Assembly (NCBI RefSeq): GCF_003570705.1
Contig: NZ_QWVT01000029.1
Location: 124,001 to 188,000, forward strand
Length of the DNA stretch: 64,000 nucleotides
Reading direction: 5' to 3'
From: Mesobacillus zeae
GTDB lineage: Bacteria > Bacillota > Bacilli > Bacillales > Cytobacillaceae
Shown here piece by piece: positions 8,176-17,546 of this stretch (its first letter is position 1; the number at the start of each line of letters is the position of its first letter). The position numbers and the translations under genes were made by a program. Under the pieces are notes generated by a model. It was not told the origin of the DNA. It saw nothing but the letters and a program-made list of their open reading frames with translations, and searched no databases.

Positions 8176-9165
8176 TTGAGCGTTTCACAGGTAGAAAAGC
8201 TTTTTACAGCATTTAACGTTACAGCAGATATTTTAAAGGAAGAGCTTGATTGTACATATTTAGAGGCTCTTGCCGAGACGGGAGAAAATCTTTTTCATGG
8301 TTCCGTTCTCCAGGAAGGCTTGAATGAGTTTGCCATAAAACGCCTTGAGAAATCTTATCAAGAAATTCATCTTGAAGACTTTGCGAAAGAAGAAATCCGC
8401 AGGGGATTCCAGCTGGCAATATTGAAAGGGATGCAGGAGAATATCCAACCAAACCACCAAATGACACCCGACTCTATCGGAATGTTTATCGGATATTTGC
8501 TTGATAAGTTCATCACTGCGGAGGAATACAGTCTTCTTGATCCTGCAGCAGGAACGGGAAATCTTCTTGCAACTGTCATGAACCAGCAGCAAGGCAGGAA
8601 AATTGCTGCTGCTGGGTCGGAAATTGATGAGGTACTGATTAGGCTTGCCTACATCAATGCCAATCTCCTTGGGCATGATGTTGAGCTGTTTAACCAGGAT
8701 TCTCTTGAGCCATTGTTTATCGATCCAGTTGACGCGGTCATCTGTGACCTGCCTGTCGGTTTTTACCCTGCTGACAACAAGGCAGCAGATTTTGAGGTAA
8801 GTGTCGACAGTGGACATACTTACTCTCACCATCTCTTTATAGAACAAAGCACGCGGCATGCCAAAGAGGGCGCATGCTTGTTATTTGTCATTCCGAATGG
8901 ATTGTTCGAGAGTGAGCAGGCAAACAAGCTGCACGATTATATCAAAAATAATCTAATCATTCAGGGAGTCATTCAGCTTCCGGATTCCATGTTCAAACAC
9001 AAACATGCCGGAAAAAGCATCCTGATATTGCAGAAGAAAGGCGAAGGTGTCAAAGCGCCTAAACAAGCGCTTCTCGCAGAGCTTCCGCCAATGTCGGACA
9101 GCAGGGCAATGGGAAGCATGCTTGCAAGGATTGACGGATGGTTTGCCGAAAACAAAAAAGCATAG
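8176..9165 (+). CDS. ytxK: Class I SAM-dependent methyltransferase-like protein YtxK
   Basis: 329 residues with the fold of N6-adenine DNA methylases. An N-terminal helical part is followed by the SAM-binding motif DPAAGTGNLL (about residues 122-131), then AAGSEIDEVL, and motif IV at about residue 195. Motif IV reads DLPVG instead of NPPY/F, so adenine methylation cannot be assumed; B. subtilis YtxK has the same change as far as I recall. No specificity subunit or nuclease is nearby, which argues against a restriction system. Starts at TTG 8176 after GGGAGGAAA. Conserved linkage to tpx and ackA. Confidence 0.88.
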   Translation: MSVSQVEKLFTAFNVTADILKEELDCTYLEALAETGENLFHGSVLQEGLNEFAIKRLEKSYQEIHLEDFAKEEIRRGFQLAILKGMQENIQPNHQMTPDSIGMFIGYLLDKFITAEEYSLLDPAAGTGNLLATVMNQQQGRKIAAAGSEIDEVLIRLAYINANLLGHDVELFNQDSLEPLFIDPVDAVICDLPVGFYPADNKAADFEVSVDSGHTYSHHLFIEQSTRHAKEGACLLFVIPNGLFESEQANKLHDYIKNNLIIQGVIQLPDSMFKHKHAGKSILILQKKGEGVKAPKQALLAELPPMSDSRAMGSMLARIDGWFAENKKA

Positions 9166-9170
9166 AAGAT

Positions 9171-9205
9171 AAGGCCGGTGCTGGAATGCCGGCCTTTTAT
9201 TTTTG
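9171..9205 (+). terminator. Terminator after ytxK
   Basis: AAGGCCGG / CCGGCCTT stem with a 10-base loop and T-rich tail. Confidence 0.8.
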
Positions 9206-9253
9206 TATATACATAGTCCTAAAGTTAATGACAGATATAGCAGAAATGTCTGA

Positions 9254-9271
9254 ATACAAATACATTTGTAT
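9254..9271. promoter_or_regulatory. 18-bp palindrome upstream of ackA promoter
   Basis: ATACAAAT AC ATTTGTAT: two perfect 8-base half-sites around a 2-base centre, 27 bases upstream of the candidate -35 box. Possible operator; the regulator is unknown. Confidence 0.35.
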
Positions 9272-9298
9272 AAAAGATGAAAACTGTGAGATACTGGC

Positions 9299-9327
9299 TT
9301 GAAATGTAACAGTCACAATGTTTTAAT
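9299..9327 (+). promoter_or_regulatory. Candidate sigma-A promoter of ackA
   Basis: TTGAAA (9299-9304), 17-base spacer, TTTAAT (9322-9327). It gives a leader of about 90 bases before ackA. Confidence 0.5.
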
Positions 9328-9427
9328 TGAAAAATAAAAGATAGATTTTCAGCTTCACGTTAGAATTTTGTATATGAAATATTAAAAATAAACGAAGGCT
9401 GTTACTTAAAAGGAGCGTTAACATACT

Positions 9428-10615
9428 ATGGCGAAAATGATTGCGATTAATGCCGGCAGTTCATCACTAAAATTCCAACTGTTTGAAATGCCGAGTGAGG
9501 AAGTTATTACAAAAGGACTTGTTGAGAGGATTGGGTTGCCCGATTCAATCTTTTCGATTACGGTGAATGATAAAAAAATCAAAGAGACATTGGATATACC
9601 AAACCATGAAGTGGCGGTCAAAATGCTGCTTGATAAGCTTGTTTCACTTGGCATTATCAACTCTCTTGATGAAATCGAAGGTGTTGGGCACCGCGTCGTG
9701 CATGGCGGGGAAACTTTCAGCGACTCTGCTGTCATAACGGACGAAGTCCTTGCAAAAATCCAAGACCTTTCCGAGCTTGCGCCTTTGCATAATCCGGCGC
9801 ATGTTACAGGCATCAAAGCATTCCAGCACGCGCTTCCGAATGTTCCTGAGGTAGCAGTTTTCGATACTGCATTCCACCAAACTATGCCTGAAAACTCATT
9901 CCTCTATAGTCTTCCGTACGAATACTATGAAAAGTTTGGAGTGAGGAAATACGGTTTCCATGGTACATCACACAAGTACGTTTCTCAGCGGGCTGCCGTG
10001 ATGCTTGGACGCCCTGTTGAACAACTACGCCTTATTTCTTGTCACCTTGGAAATGGAGCCAGCATTGCGGCCATCGAGGGAGGAAAATCCATCGATACGT
10101 CAATGGGATTCACCCCGCTTGCGGGCGTGACAATGGGCACGCGATCAGGAAATATTGATCCGGCCCTTATACCGTACATTATGGAAAAAACAGATATGAC
10201 AGCAGACGAAGTACTTGATGTCCTGAATAAAAAAAGCGGGATGCTCGGCGTGACTGGATTCTCCAGTGATCTTCGCGACATTGAGGATGAAGCGGAAAAA
10301 GGCAATGAACGGGCTGAGCTTGCACTTCAGGTGTTCGGCAACCGAATCCACAAGTATATCGGCTCTTATGCTGCGCGTATGAGCGGTGTAGATGCTATCA
10401 TCTTTACAGCAGGAATTGGTGAAAATAGTTCTGCAATCCGTGGACGTGTCCTGAAAGGCCTTGAATTCATGGGAGTTTATTGGGATCCGGCACTGAACAA
10501 AGTGCGTGGCGAAGAAGCGTTCATCAGCTATCCGCATTCCCCTGTCAAAGTAATGGTCATCCCGACAAACGAGGAAGTCATGATTGCAAGGGACATTGTA
10601 CGTTTGACGAAATAG
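9428..10615 (+). CDS. ackA: Acetate kinase
   Basis: 395-residue acetate kinase (acetyl phosphate + ADP to acetate + ATP), the ATP-yielding step of overflow metabolism. Family signatures are present: [15 protein letters not shown] at the N-terminus, [10 protein letters not shown] and HGTSHKYV in the middle, [22 protein letters not shown] and FTAGIGENS. Length equals the B. subtilis enzyme. AAAGGAGCG Shine-Dalgarno. In B. subtilis ackA is activated by CcpA; I could not find a convincing cre site here, though a palindrome is present upstream. Ended by its own terminator. Confidence 0.98.
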   Translation: MAKMIAINAGSSSLKFQLFEMPSEEVITKGLVERIGLPDSIFSITVNDKKIKETLDIPNHEVAVKMLLDKLVSLGIINSLDEIEGVGHRVVHGGETFSDSAVITDEVLAKIQDLSELAPLHNPAHVTGIKAFQHALPNVPEVAVFDTAFHQTMPENSFLYSLPYEYYEKFGVRKYGFHGTSHKYVSQRAAVMLGRPVEQLRLISCHLGNGASIAAIEGGKSIDTSMGFTPLAGVTMGTRSGNIDPALIPYIMEKTDMTADEVLDVLNKKSGMLGVTGFSSDLRDIEDEAEKGNERAELALQVFGNRIHKYIGSYAARMSGVDAIIFTAGIGENSSAIRGRVLKGLEFMGVYWDPALNKVRGEEAFISYPHSPVKVMVIPTNEEVMIARDIVRLTK

Positions 10616-10632
10616 TGGAAAATCTGATACTC

Positions 10633-10670
10633 AAAGCAAAAGCGGGCCTATCCTGCTTTTGCTTTTTTTT
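10633..10670 (+). terminator. Terminator after ackA
   Basis: AGCAAAAGCGGG / CCTGCTTTTGCT stem with an eight-T tail. Confidence 0.9.
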
Positions 10671-10748
10671 CGTGACTGCTTCCCCGCAATCAACATTGGG
10701 TATATTATGCTATACTGAAAATAAATTCTTATCGCTGGAGGTTATACG

Positions 10749-11591
10749 ATGCAATTAACCGAACGGGAGAAAAAGGTGCTGAATGAACTGAAAGACTGGG
10801 AAACAGCTCTTGGCGGCTATGATCCCAACGATTTTGAACTTGTTTATGACAGGTATCTTGACCGCTCTTTCTCCCTCTTGCCGCAGGATGTGCAGGATCG
10901 TTTTTTCTCCATGATGGATGATTGGCTTTTCCATCTTCATGCACTCATTCAGGGGTCGCAGCTTCAATTGGATGCAAGGGAAAGAATTCTGGCAGCAGGT
11001 CGTGTTTTTCAGCCCAAGCTGGAAAACGTCGAGGGAATGAGAGAGCTGTCAATCGAGCAGATTGAATATATAGCAGGACAGCAGACCGCCAGGCACAGGC
11101 TTTATTCCTTTGTACAGGGCGGAATGGCTGGAAGCGGGGGAAATTTAGTGCTTGGAGTAGACATTCCTGCAATGGCCGTCATCAATTTGCGCGCAGTCCA
11201 GCTTATTGCGATGTCTTATGGCTTTGAAGTCAATACTCCATTCGAGATGATGTCTGCCCTTAAGGCGTTTCATGTTGCCATGATGCCCAAACGGATGCAG
11301 GCTGCCGGATGGGAAGAACTGATGAATGATCTTCAGCAGGCTGAGGATTATTATTTTTATGAAGGCAAAGATGAACTCACGAATATCACCTGGCTTGAAC
11401 AGCCTCTCAGGCAGATGTTCAAAGGGATAGCAATCATGATCTTCAGGAAGAAACGCCTTTCAGGCCTTCCTCTTATCAGCATGGGCATCGGTGCAGGCGC
11501 AAACTATCAGCTGACACGAAAAGTCACCGACTTTGCCCAAAGGTATTACGAGGCGAGATACTTTTTCAACAAGGGAGTGGACGGTCTGTGA
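10749..11591 (+). CDS. EcsC family protein
   Basis: 280 residues containing the EcsC-domain core, with the glycine-rich hydrophobic segment GMAGSGGNLVLGVDIPAM and INLRAVQLIAMSYGFEV at about residues 125-165, and a second GIGAGANYQLTRKV segment near the C-terminus. EcsC proteins are of unknown biochemical role; the name comes from the third gene of the ecsABC operon. The gene overlaps moaB by four bases (GTGA), so the two are translated together. CTGGAGG Shine-Dalgarno before ATG 10749. Confidence 0.85.
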   Translation: MQLTEREKKVLNELKDWETALGGYDPNDFELVYDRYLDRSFSLLPQDVQDRFFSMMDDWLFHLHALIQGSQLQLDARERILAAGRVFQPKLENVEGMRELSIEQIEYIAGQQTARHRLYSFVQGGMAGSGGNLVLGVDIPAMAVINLRAVQLIAMSYGFEVNTPFEMMSALKAFHVAMMPKRMQAAGWEELMNDLQQAEDYYFYEGKDELTNITWLEQPLRQMFKGIAIMIFRKKRLSGLPLISMGIGAGANYQLTRKVTDFAQRYYEARYFFNKGVDGL

Positions 11592-12100
11592 GTACGAAGG
11601 AACATAAAGAAAATGCACCGGGGCAGGTCCGCTGCAAAATCATAACAGTAAGCGATACAAGAGATAAGGATACCGACAAAAGCGGCCGGCTGATGATCAC
11701 CATGCTTGAGGAAGCTGGTCATACAGCAGCTGATTATGTGATTGTAAAGGATGAAAGTGCTCAGATTTCCGAGGAAGTGCTAAAAGGGTGCGGCAGGGAA
11801 GATATTGATGCTGTATTGATTAACGGAGGCACAGGAATAGCGAAGCGGGATGTCACAATCGAAACCGTACAGAAACTGTTCAGCAAGGAAATCACCGGGT
11901 TTGGAGAGTTGTTCAGAATGCTCAGCTATCAGGAAGATATCGGTTCGGCGGCCTTGCTTTCGAGGGCAACAGCAGGTGTGGTAAAAGACCGGGCTGTATT
12001 TTCGACTCCAGGATCGACAGGCGCGGTAAAGCTAGCCATGACTAGATTGATTCTGCCGGAACTCGGACATGTTGTAAGAGAACTGAAAAAAGACTTATGA
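11588..12100 (+). CDS. moaB: Molybdenum cofactor biosynthesis protein MoaB
   Basis: 170 residues, MoaB/MogA fold, acting in molybdopterin adenylation. The signatures ITVSDTRDKDTDKSG at the N-terminus and NGGTGIAKRDVTIE in the middle are standard, and FSTPGSTGAVKLAM near the end completes the site. GTG start at 11588 overlaps the stop of the EcsC-family gene. In B. subtilis moaB lies before argG, as here. No other molybdenum cofactor genes are in the window. Confidence 0.95.
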   Translation: MSTKEHKENAPGQVRCKIITVSDTRDKDTDKSGRLMITMLEEAGHTAADYVIVKDESAQISEEVLKGCGREDIDAVLINGGTGIAKRDVTIETVQKLFSKEITGFGELFRMLSYQEDIGSAALLSRATAGVVKDRAVFSTPGSTGAVKLAMTRLILPELGHVVRELKKDL

Positions 12101-12105
12101 TCAAA

Positions 12106-12140
12106 AACCCCCACTCGTTAGCTGGGGGTCTTGTTATTTC
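12106..12140 (+). terminator. Terminator after moaB
   Basis: ACCCCCA / TGGGGGT stem; the T-rich tail is interrupted (CTTGTTATTT). Confidence 0.6.
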
Positions 12141-12460
12141 TAAAGATGGATTTTGCCGGTAACATCCTGGCTAGTTCGGTACCACAGCCAGAGTTCATTG
12201 ATGACCGAAGCCAGCTCGGCGATCTCGCTATTAAGGCAGCAGGATTTTTTGAAATCCTGTTCATCTTCCAGCTGTGACTGCTTCTTATTAATGATTTTCT
12301 CCAAATCGACGATTCGGTCTGGGATGCTTCCTCGTATGTTTTCCCAATGCAAAAGAATGCGATCCTGTACTTCGGCTGGATACGCTTCCCATTCCCACTC
12401 TCTGTCCAGATCCGGAACGGGAATGCCCAGCCGGCTGTCGTTCTTAAAAAATTTTTCCAT
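12140..12460 (-). CDS. Conserved hypothetical protein (106 aa), coiled-coil-like
   Basis: Soluble 106-residue protein, acidic, with no signal peptide or membrane segment. The N-terminus RLGIPVPDLDREWEWEAYP is followed by a Trp-containing helix (ILLHWENIRGSIPDRI), then a heptad-like Glu/Gln/Lys-rich helix (residues about 55-75) and a C-terminal NELWLWYRTSQD segment. I do not recognise a named family, though the pattern is familiar from Bacillaceae hypothetical proteins. A clear GGAGG Shine-Dalgarno lies eight bases before the ATG (12460), which supports expression. It is convergent with moaB. Confidence 0.75.
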   Translation of the reverse strand: MEKFFKNDSRLGIPVPDLDREWEWEAYPAEVQDRILLHWENIRGSIPDRIVDLEKIINKKQSQLEDEQDFKKSCCLNSEIAELASVINELWLWYRTSQDVTGKIHL

Positions 12461-12628
12461 TCAGATGGCCTCCGCTATTGTCTGCTAATCCCATTCTACA
12501 ATATTGACAGCCAATCTTCCACGCAGAAGAAACAAAGTCACTTTTCCAGGCGAACGCATAAAATATTATCGAAAAAGTAAATTAATCCATTGAAAAAAAA
12601 GATAAAACCTGATAAGTTATTAAATAAC

Positions 12629-12664
12629 ATTGAATAAAAATATATTAATATGAATATTTATTCA
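12629..12664. promoter_or_regulatory. Arg boxes (ArgR/AhrC operator) before argG
   Basis: Two adjacent sites: TTGAATAAAAATATATTAA (from 12630) and the near-perfect palindrome TGAATATTTATTCA (12651-12664). Both match the Bacillus ARG box pattern (CATGAATAAAAATTCAAG-like) and the E. coli form. They lie directly upstream of the argG Shine-Dalgarno, where bound ArgR/AhrC with arginine would block transcription. Confidence 0.75.
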
Positions 12665-12680
12665 GAAGGAGAGAGAGGAA

Positions 12681-13886
12681 ATGTTAGCAAAAAAAGTGGT
12701 GCTCGCCTATTCCGGCGGGCTTGATACATCAGTCGCAATTAAATGGCTCCAGGATCAAGGGTACAGCGTTGTGGCCTGCTGCTTGGATGTTGGAGAAGGC
12801 AAGGATTTGGGATTTGTAAAAGAAAAGGCACTAAAAATTGGTGCCGTTGCATCCTACGTTTTGGATGTGAAGGAAGAGTTTGCTCAGGAATATGCACTTA
12901 CCGCACTGCAATCACATGCGTTCTATGAAGGAAAGTATCCGCTCGTATCGGCCCTTTCCCGCCCGTTGATCTCCAAGAAACTGGTGGAAGTGGCCGAGGA
13001 AGAAGGAGCCGTCGCTGTAGCGCACGGATGCACTGGCAAAGGAAACGACCAAGTCCGCTTTGAAGTATCGATTAAGGCATTGAACCCGGATCTTGAAGTA
13101 CTCGCACCGGTCCGTGAGTGGAAATGGTCCCGTGAAGAAGAAATCAACTATGCCCAGGAGAACAATATCCCGATTCCAATCAATCTCGACAGCCCGTTCT
13201 CCATTGATCAGAACCTGTGGGGAAGAAGCAATGAATGCGGTGTGTTGGAAGATCCGTGGGCAGCACCTCCGGAAGAAGCATACGATTTGACAGCAAGCCT
13301 TGAGAAAACGCCTGATACTCCCGATGTTATTGAAATTGAATTTGAAAAAGGCACTCCGATAGCCTTGAATGGAAAGGCACTTTCATTGGCACAATTGATT
13401 CTTGAACTGAATGATCTTGCAGGCAAGCATGGGGTCGGCAGAATTGACCATGTGGAAAATCGCCTCGTTGGGATAAAGTCGCGGGAGATCTATGAATGCC
13501 CTGCGGCAGTTACCCTAATCAAAGCCCATAAGGAGCTTGAGGATATTACGCTTGTCAAGGAAGTTGCACATTTCAAACCGATTATTGAGAAGAAAATGAC
13601 AGAACTGATTTATGAAGGACTATGGTTCTCGCCATTGCGCGATGGATTGTCTGCCTTCCTGAATTCGACTCAGAAATATGTAACGGGTACGGTGAGAGTC
13701 AAGCTTTTCAAAGGCCATGCCATCATTGAAGGCAGAAAGTCCCCTTATTCCCTGTATAACGAAAAGCTGGCAACATACACGTCCGAGGATGAATTCGACC
13801 ATGCTGCGGCTGTTGGTTTCATCAATCTCTGGGGTCTTCCGACAAAAGTCCAGAGCATGGTGCAAGGCAAGAAGGTGACTGTGTGA
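12681..13886 (+). CDS. argG: Argininosuccinate synthase
   Basis: 401-residue enzyme joining citrulline and aspartate with ATP to form argininosuccinate. The ATP-binding motif [14 protein letters not shown] is at residues 9-22. [14 protein letters not shown], the [10 protein letters not shown] segment and the [13 protein letters not shown] block are also present. Length matches B. subtilis ArgG (403). AGAAGGAGAGAGAGG Shine-Dalgarno. It overlaps argH by four bases, so the last two steps of arginine synthesis are co-translated. Arg boxes upstream indicate repression by arginine. Confidence 0.98.
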   Translation: MLAKKVVLAYSGGLDTSVAIKWLQDQGYSVVACCLDVGEGKDLGFVKEKALKIGAVASYVLDVKEEFAQEYALTALQSHAFYEGKYPLVSALSRPLISKKLVEVAEEEGAVAVAHGCTGKGNDQVRFEVSIKALNPDLEVLAPVREWKWSREEEINYAQENNIPIPINLDSPFSIDQNLWGRSNECGVLEDPWAAPPEEAYDLTASLEKTPDTPDVIEIEFEKGTPIALNGKALSLAQLILELNDLAGKHGVGRIDHVENRLVGIKSREIYECPAAVTLIKAHKELEDITLVKEVAHFKPIIEKKMTELIYEGLWFSPLRDGLSAFLNSTQKYVTGTVRVKLFKGHAIIEGRKSPYSLYNEKLATYTSEDEFDHAAAVGFINLWGLPTKVQSMVQGKKVTV

Positions 13887-15277
13887 AAAAGCTGTGGGGA
13901 GGAAGGTTCACCCTTTCAGCGGAAGAATGGGTGGACGAATTCGGGGCTTCCATTTCCTTCGACAAGGAATTGGTGAACGAAGATATTGAAGGCAGCATGG
14001 CTCATGCTGCCATGCTGGAACAGTGCGGAATCATTCACAGTGAAGAGGCCGGGAAAATCAGGGAAGGACTCGGATTGTTAAAAGAAAAAGCTAAAAATGA
14101 TGAGCTTGAGTTTTCAGCGAAATATGAGGATATCCATTTAAATCTTGAGCGCATGCTCACCGAACTCATCGGTTCAGCGGGAGGAAAGCTTCATACTGCC
14201 AGAAGCCGGAATGACCAGGTAGCGACGGATATGCATCTTTATTTGCGGGAGCAGGTAAAGGAACTGATTTTGCTGATAGCAGAATTCCAGGAGACGGTTG
14301 CCGGCCGGGCAAGTGAGCATGTCGAAACCATCATGCCAGGGTATACCCACCTGCAGAGGGCACAGCCTATTTCATTTGCCCATCATTTACTGGCGTATTT
14401 CTGGATGCTGGAGAGAGACCGCCAAAGGTTTGAGGAAATGCTGAAGCGGATTAATAAAAACCCTCTTGGGGCAGGAGCTCTTGCAGGTACCACCTTCCCA
14501 ATTGATCGTTCCTGTACGGCTGCCCTTCTTGGTTTTGAAGGAATGTATGAAAATAGTCTGGACGCAGTCAGTGACCGTGATTTTATCCTGGAATTCATGT
14601 CTGCGGCCTCAATCATGATGATGCATCTATCAAGGTTTGCTGAGGAGATCATCCTGTGGTCAAGCCAGGAATTCCAGTTTATTGAGCTGTCCGATACGTT
14701 TTCAACTGGAAGCAGCATCATGCCGCAGAAGAAAAATCCTGATATGGCTGAACTTATCAGGGGGAAAACAGGCCGGGTATACGGGAACCTGGTTGGGCTG
14801 CTGACTGTATTAAAAGGCCTTCCTCTTGCCTATAACAAAGATATGCAAGAGGATAAGGAAGGCATGTTTGATACTGTTAAAACATTAAAAGGCTCACTCC
14901 GGATTTTTTCCGGAATGGTCGGAACGATGACAGTGAAAACTAGCAATATGCATTCTTCGGTAACCAAAGATTTTTCTAATGCAACAGAGTTGGCTGATTA
15001 TTTAGCGGCAAAGGGAGTACCGTTCAGGGAAGCCCACGAAATAGTCGGAAAGCTCGTGCTTACTTGTATACAGCGCTCCTGCTATCTTGCCGATCTTCCC
15101 CTTGAAGCATTTCAGGATGCCCATCCGCTGTTTGAACATGACATTTATGAAGCCCTTGACCCGAACACTGCCGTCGAACGCCGGAACAGCGTGGGGGGAA
15201 CCGGTTTTATAGAAGTACGGGCACAGCTGGTAAAAGCGGAAGCCATACTCGAAGAAGTGAAAAAGCGCGCAACCTGA
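13883..15277 (+). CDS. argH: Argininosuccinate lyase
   Basis: 464-residue fumarase/aspartase-superfamily enzyme splitting argininosuccinate into arginine and fumarate. N-terminal [36 protein letters not shown] (catalytic base region) and the superfamily signature [12 protein letters not shown] are all present. GTG start at 13883 overlaps the argG stop (GTGA). The terminator hairpin begins within the last codons of argH. Confidence 0.98.
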   Translation: MKKLWGGRFTLSAEEWVDEFGASISFDKELVNEDIEGSMAHAAMLEQCGIIHSEEAGKIREGLGLLKEKAKNDELEFSAKYEDIHLNLERMLTELIGSAGGKLHTARSRNDQVATDMHLYLREQVKELILLIAEFQETVAGRASEHVETIMPGYTHLQRAQPISFAHHLLAYFWMLERDRQRFEEMLKRINKNPLGAGALAGTTFPIDRSCTAALLGFEGMYENSLDAVSDRDFILEFMSAASIMMMHLSRFAEEIILWSSQEFQFIELSDTFSTGSSIMPQKKNPDMAELIRGKTGRVYGNLVGLLTVLKGLPLAYNKDMQEDKEGMFDTVKTLKGSLRIFSGMVGTMTVKTSNMHSSVTKDFSNATELADYLAAKGVPFREAHEIVGKLVLTCIQRSCYLADLPLEAFQDAHPLFEHDIYEALDPNTAVERRNSVGGTGFIEVRAQLVKAEAILEEVKKRAT

Positions 15278-15298
15278 CAGGCTGCGCACTTTTTTTTA
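15262..15298 (+). terminator. Terminator overlapping the end of argH
   Basis: GCGCAACCT / AGGCTGCGC stem with one mismatch and an eight-T tail. Its left arm contains the last codons of argH. Confidence 0.8.
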
Positions 15299-15339
15299 CT
15301 CTTAATTTGTTGAATGGGGTCTCATCCCCTGCTAAATAT

Positions 15340-15798
15340 CTATTCTTGTCCTTCTTCTTTTTCAGTCCTGACAACAAGCACATCGCATGAAGCATATCTT
15401 GCAATATGTTCAGAGACACTGCCGATGAAAAACCTTTCGACTGCGTTCATGCCTGTTGCGCCGCAGATGATCAAATCAGCATTGTATTTTTTTGCAATGT
15501 CTTTGGCGATTTTCACTTTTGGAGAACCATAGTCAATTTCGTATGTTACTTCTTTTACACCTGCATCCAGGGCCTGCTGCTTATAGCTTTCCATAAGTTC
15601 TGTCGCAAACTGGTTAGCCCTTTCGGAGATTGTTCGGTCATAGGCCTCAACTGTTGCAAATGTACGAAGATCGATGATGTGTGTCATAACGATACTCGCA
15701 TCGTTCCGCTTTGAAATCTCGATCGCTTTTTTGAATGCCCATGCTGCTTCCTTTGAACCGTCAACTGCTACTAAAATGTTCTTGTACGTTAGTCCCAT
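15340..15798 (-). CDS. Universal stress protein (UspA family)
   Basis: 152 residues, single Usp domain. N-terminal YKNILVAVDGSKEAAWAF and the C-terminal nucleotide-binding signature G-x2-G-x9-G-S (ICGATGMNAVERFFIGSVSEHI region) indicate the ATP-binding type. GGGAGG precedes an in-frame ATG at 15807 with no spacing and the ATG at 15798 with nine bases; the latter is preferred. Convergent with argH. The physiological role cannot be read from sequence. Confidence 0.9.
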   Translation of the reverse strand: MGLTYKNILVAVDGSKEAAWAFKKAIEISKRNDASIVMTHIIDLRTFATVEAYDRTISERANQFATELMESYKQQALDAGVKEVTYEIDYGSPKVKIAKDIAKKYNADLIICGATGMNAVERFFIGSVSEHIARYASCDVLVVRTEKEEGQE

Positions 15799-15903
15799 TT
15801 CTCTCATCCTCCCTTTACCTTAATTATACAACATGAATGGGGTGTATACCTGTTACAAAATGACGAAAAATATAGACGAGTGAAAAAATAAAGGAGGATT
15901 GAG

Positions 15904-16029
15904 ATGGAAAAGAAGCAGCCGAAAAAAGAAATTGCCTATTCAAGGGAAAATAAAGCTGAAAAAGAAATTGGGCGCCAGATTATGGATGCTTATAACAGCG
16001 GGGTTATAAACCCTGGTAAGGACAAGTAG
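15904..16029 (+). CDS. Small hypothetical protein (41 aa)
   Basis: 41-residue, highly charged (Lys/Glu-rich) protein ending in NSGVINPGKDK, with no hydrophobic segment. AAAGGAGG lies well spaced before the ATG, and a strong terminator follows at 16040-16073, so this looks like a real single-gene unit. Small ORFs of this kind occur near argH in other bacilli, but I cannot assign a function. Confidence 0.7.
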   Translation: MEKKQPKKEIAYSRENKAEKEIGRQIMDAYNSGVINPGKDK

Positions 16030-16039
16030 CTCTAAAGGG

Positions 16040-16073
16040 ACAAGCTGCATGTTTGCAGCTTGTTTTTCTTTTT
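16040..16073 (+). terminator. Terminator after the 41-aa gene
   Basis: ACAAGCTGC / GCAGCTTGT stem followed by a T-rich tail. Confidence 0.85.
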
Positions 16074-16257
16074 ACAGATAATTTAATTTATTTTTCAGAA
16101 AAACTTTTTGCTTTGCAAAACGAAATTTATCATCTACAATGTAAGTGTTTTCAATTGCCGGAATAGTGGACCAGATTTCTTTCATTATTAAAGTTAAAAA
16201 TGGTATATTGGAAATGGCCAGGAAAATGATTAGTAATATACATAGGAGGCATGCAAA

Positions 16258-17379
16258 ATGCGTATTGGTGTACCCAAAGAGATTAAGAATAACGAGAACC
16301 GTGTCGCGATGACACCGGCCGGAGTAGTAAACCTGCTGAAATTCGGGCATGAAGTATTCATCGAAGATGGTGCGGGAATTGGTTCAGGGTTTACCAATGA
16401 AGATTATGAAGCTGCAGGCGCTCGTATCGTTGGGACTGCTTCAGAAGCCTGGTCTTCTGACATGGTCATGAAAGTAAAAGAACCTCTTTCGGAAGAGTAT
16501 GGAAATTTCCGAGAGGGCATGATTTTGTTTACATACCTTCATTTAGCTCCAGAGCCAGAATTGACAAAAGCTTTAACTGAAAAGAAAGTAGTGGGAATTG
16601 CCTACGAAACGGTTCAAATTCCAAATGGAGCACTTCCTCTTCTGACTCCGATGAGCGAAGTGGCAGGAAGAATGGCCGCACAAATAGGGACACAGTTCCT
16701 CGAAAAAGTTTATGGCGGAAAAGGCATCTTACTTTCCGGTATTCCGGGAGTACAGAGAGGCAAAGTAACCATTATTGGCGGTGGCGTAGCTGGAACAAAT
16801 GCAGCAAAAATGGCAATTGGCCTAGGAGCACAGGTAACAATGATTGATTTAAATCCTGAGCGTCTTCGCCAGCTTGACGATATTTTTGGACAAGATGTTA
16901 CAACGTTAATGTCAAATCCATACAATATCGCAGAAGCAGTAAGGGAATCTGATCTTGTAATCGGCGCTGTGCTGATTCCAGGTGCAAGGGCGCCAAAGCT
17001 TGTAACAGAGGAAATGATTAAATCAATGAATCCTGGATCAGTTGTTGTCGACATTGCGATTGACCAAGGTGGAATATTTGAAACGACCGACAGAATCACA
17101 ACGCATGATAACCCGACGTACGAAAAGCATGGCGTTGTCCATTATGCTGTTGCCAATATGCCTGGAGCTGTTCCGCGCACGTCGACAATAGGGCTTACAA
17201 ATGTAACTGTGCCATATGCAGTACAAATTGCAAACAAAGGTTTCAGGCAGGCTTGCCTGGACAATGAAGCTCTCCTGAAGGGCATCAACACACTCGAAGG
17301 ATTCGTTACTTACAAGGCCGTTGCGGAAGATCAAGGCCTAGAATATGCGGAAGCACGCAAGCTGCTAGAGCAAGCTTAA
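16258..17379 (+). CDS. ald: Alanine dehydrogenase
   Basis: 373-residue NAD-dependent alanine dehydrogenase (L-alanine to pyruvate + ammonia), used for alanine catabolism; in B. subtilis it is needed for efficient sporulation. [20 protein letters not shown] carries the substrate-binding region; [13 protein letters not shown] contains the catalytic histidine; the Rossmann motif is [17 protein letters not shown]. Length is typical (about 378 in B. subtilis). AGGAGGC Shine-Dalgarno. Monocistronic. Confidence 0.97.
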   Translation: MRIGVPKEIKNNENRVAMTPAGVVNLLKFGHEVFIEDGAGIGSGFTNEDYEAAGARIVGTASEAWSSDMVMKVKEPLSEEYGNFREGMILFTYLHLAPEPELTKALTEKKVVGIAYETVQIPNGALPLLTPMSEVAGRMAAQIGTQFLEKVYGGKGILLSGIPGVQRGKVTIIGGGVAGTNAAKMAIGLGAQVTMIDLNPERLRQLDDIFGQDVTTLMSNPYNIAEAVRESDLVIGAVLIPGARAPKLVTEEMIKSMNPGSVVVDIAIDQGGIFETTDRITTHDNPTYEKHGVVHYAVANMPGAVPRTSTIGLTNVTVPYAVQIANKGFRQACLDNEALLKGINTLEGFVTYKAVAEDQGLEYAEARKLLEQA

Positions 17380-17383
17380 TAGA

Positions 17384-17420
17384 ACAGGGGGGCACGGTCA
17401 TGGGACTGTGCCCTCTCTTA
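17384..17420 (+). terminator. Hairpin after ald, probable terminator
   Basis: GGGGCACGGT / ACTGTGCCCT stem with one mismatch. Only a short, interrupted T tract follows, so termination is less certain. Confidence 0.5.
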
Positions 17421-17546
17421 ATGTTCTGTCAGTCTGTATTTCAGAAACTAAAGGGTGTAAAATGGTTGTAATATGGAGTATATTATTTATGGGTAAAGAT
17501 GCGGCCTTATAATCGCACGCACAAAAAGGAACCAAGGAGTGTCATG

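Noticed and set aside
8260-8859. 199-codon frame on the minus strand inside ytxK
   Set aside because: Antisense shadow of a well-supported gene; no SD and no recognisable protein.
8176-9165. Restriction-modification or phage-defence system around the methylase-like gene
   Set aside because: No specificity subunit, nuclease or other defence gene nearby; ytxK is a conserved housekeeping neighbour of ackA.
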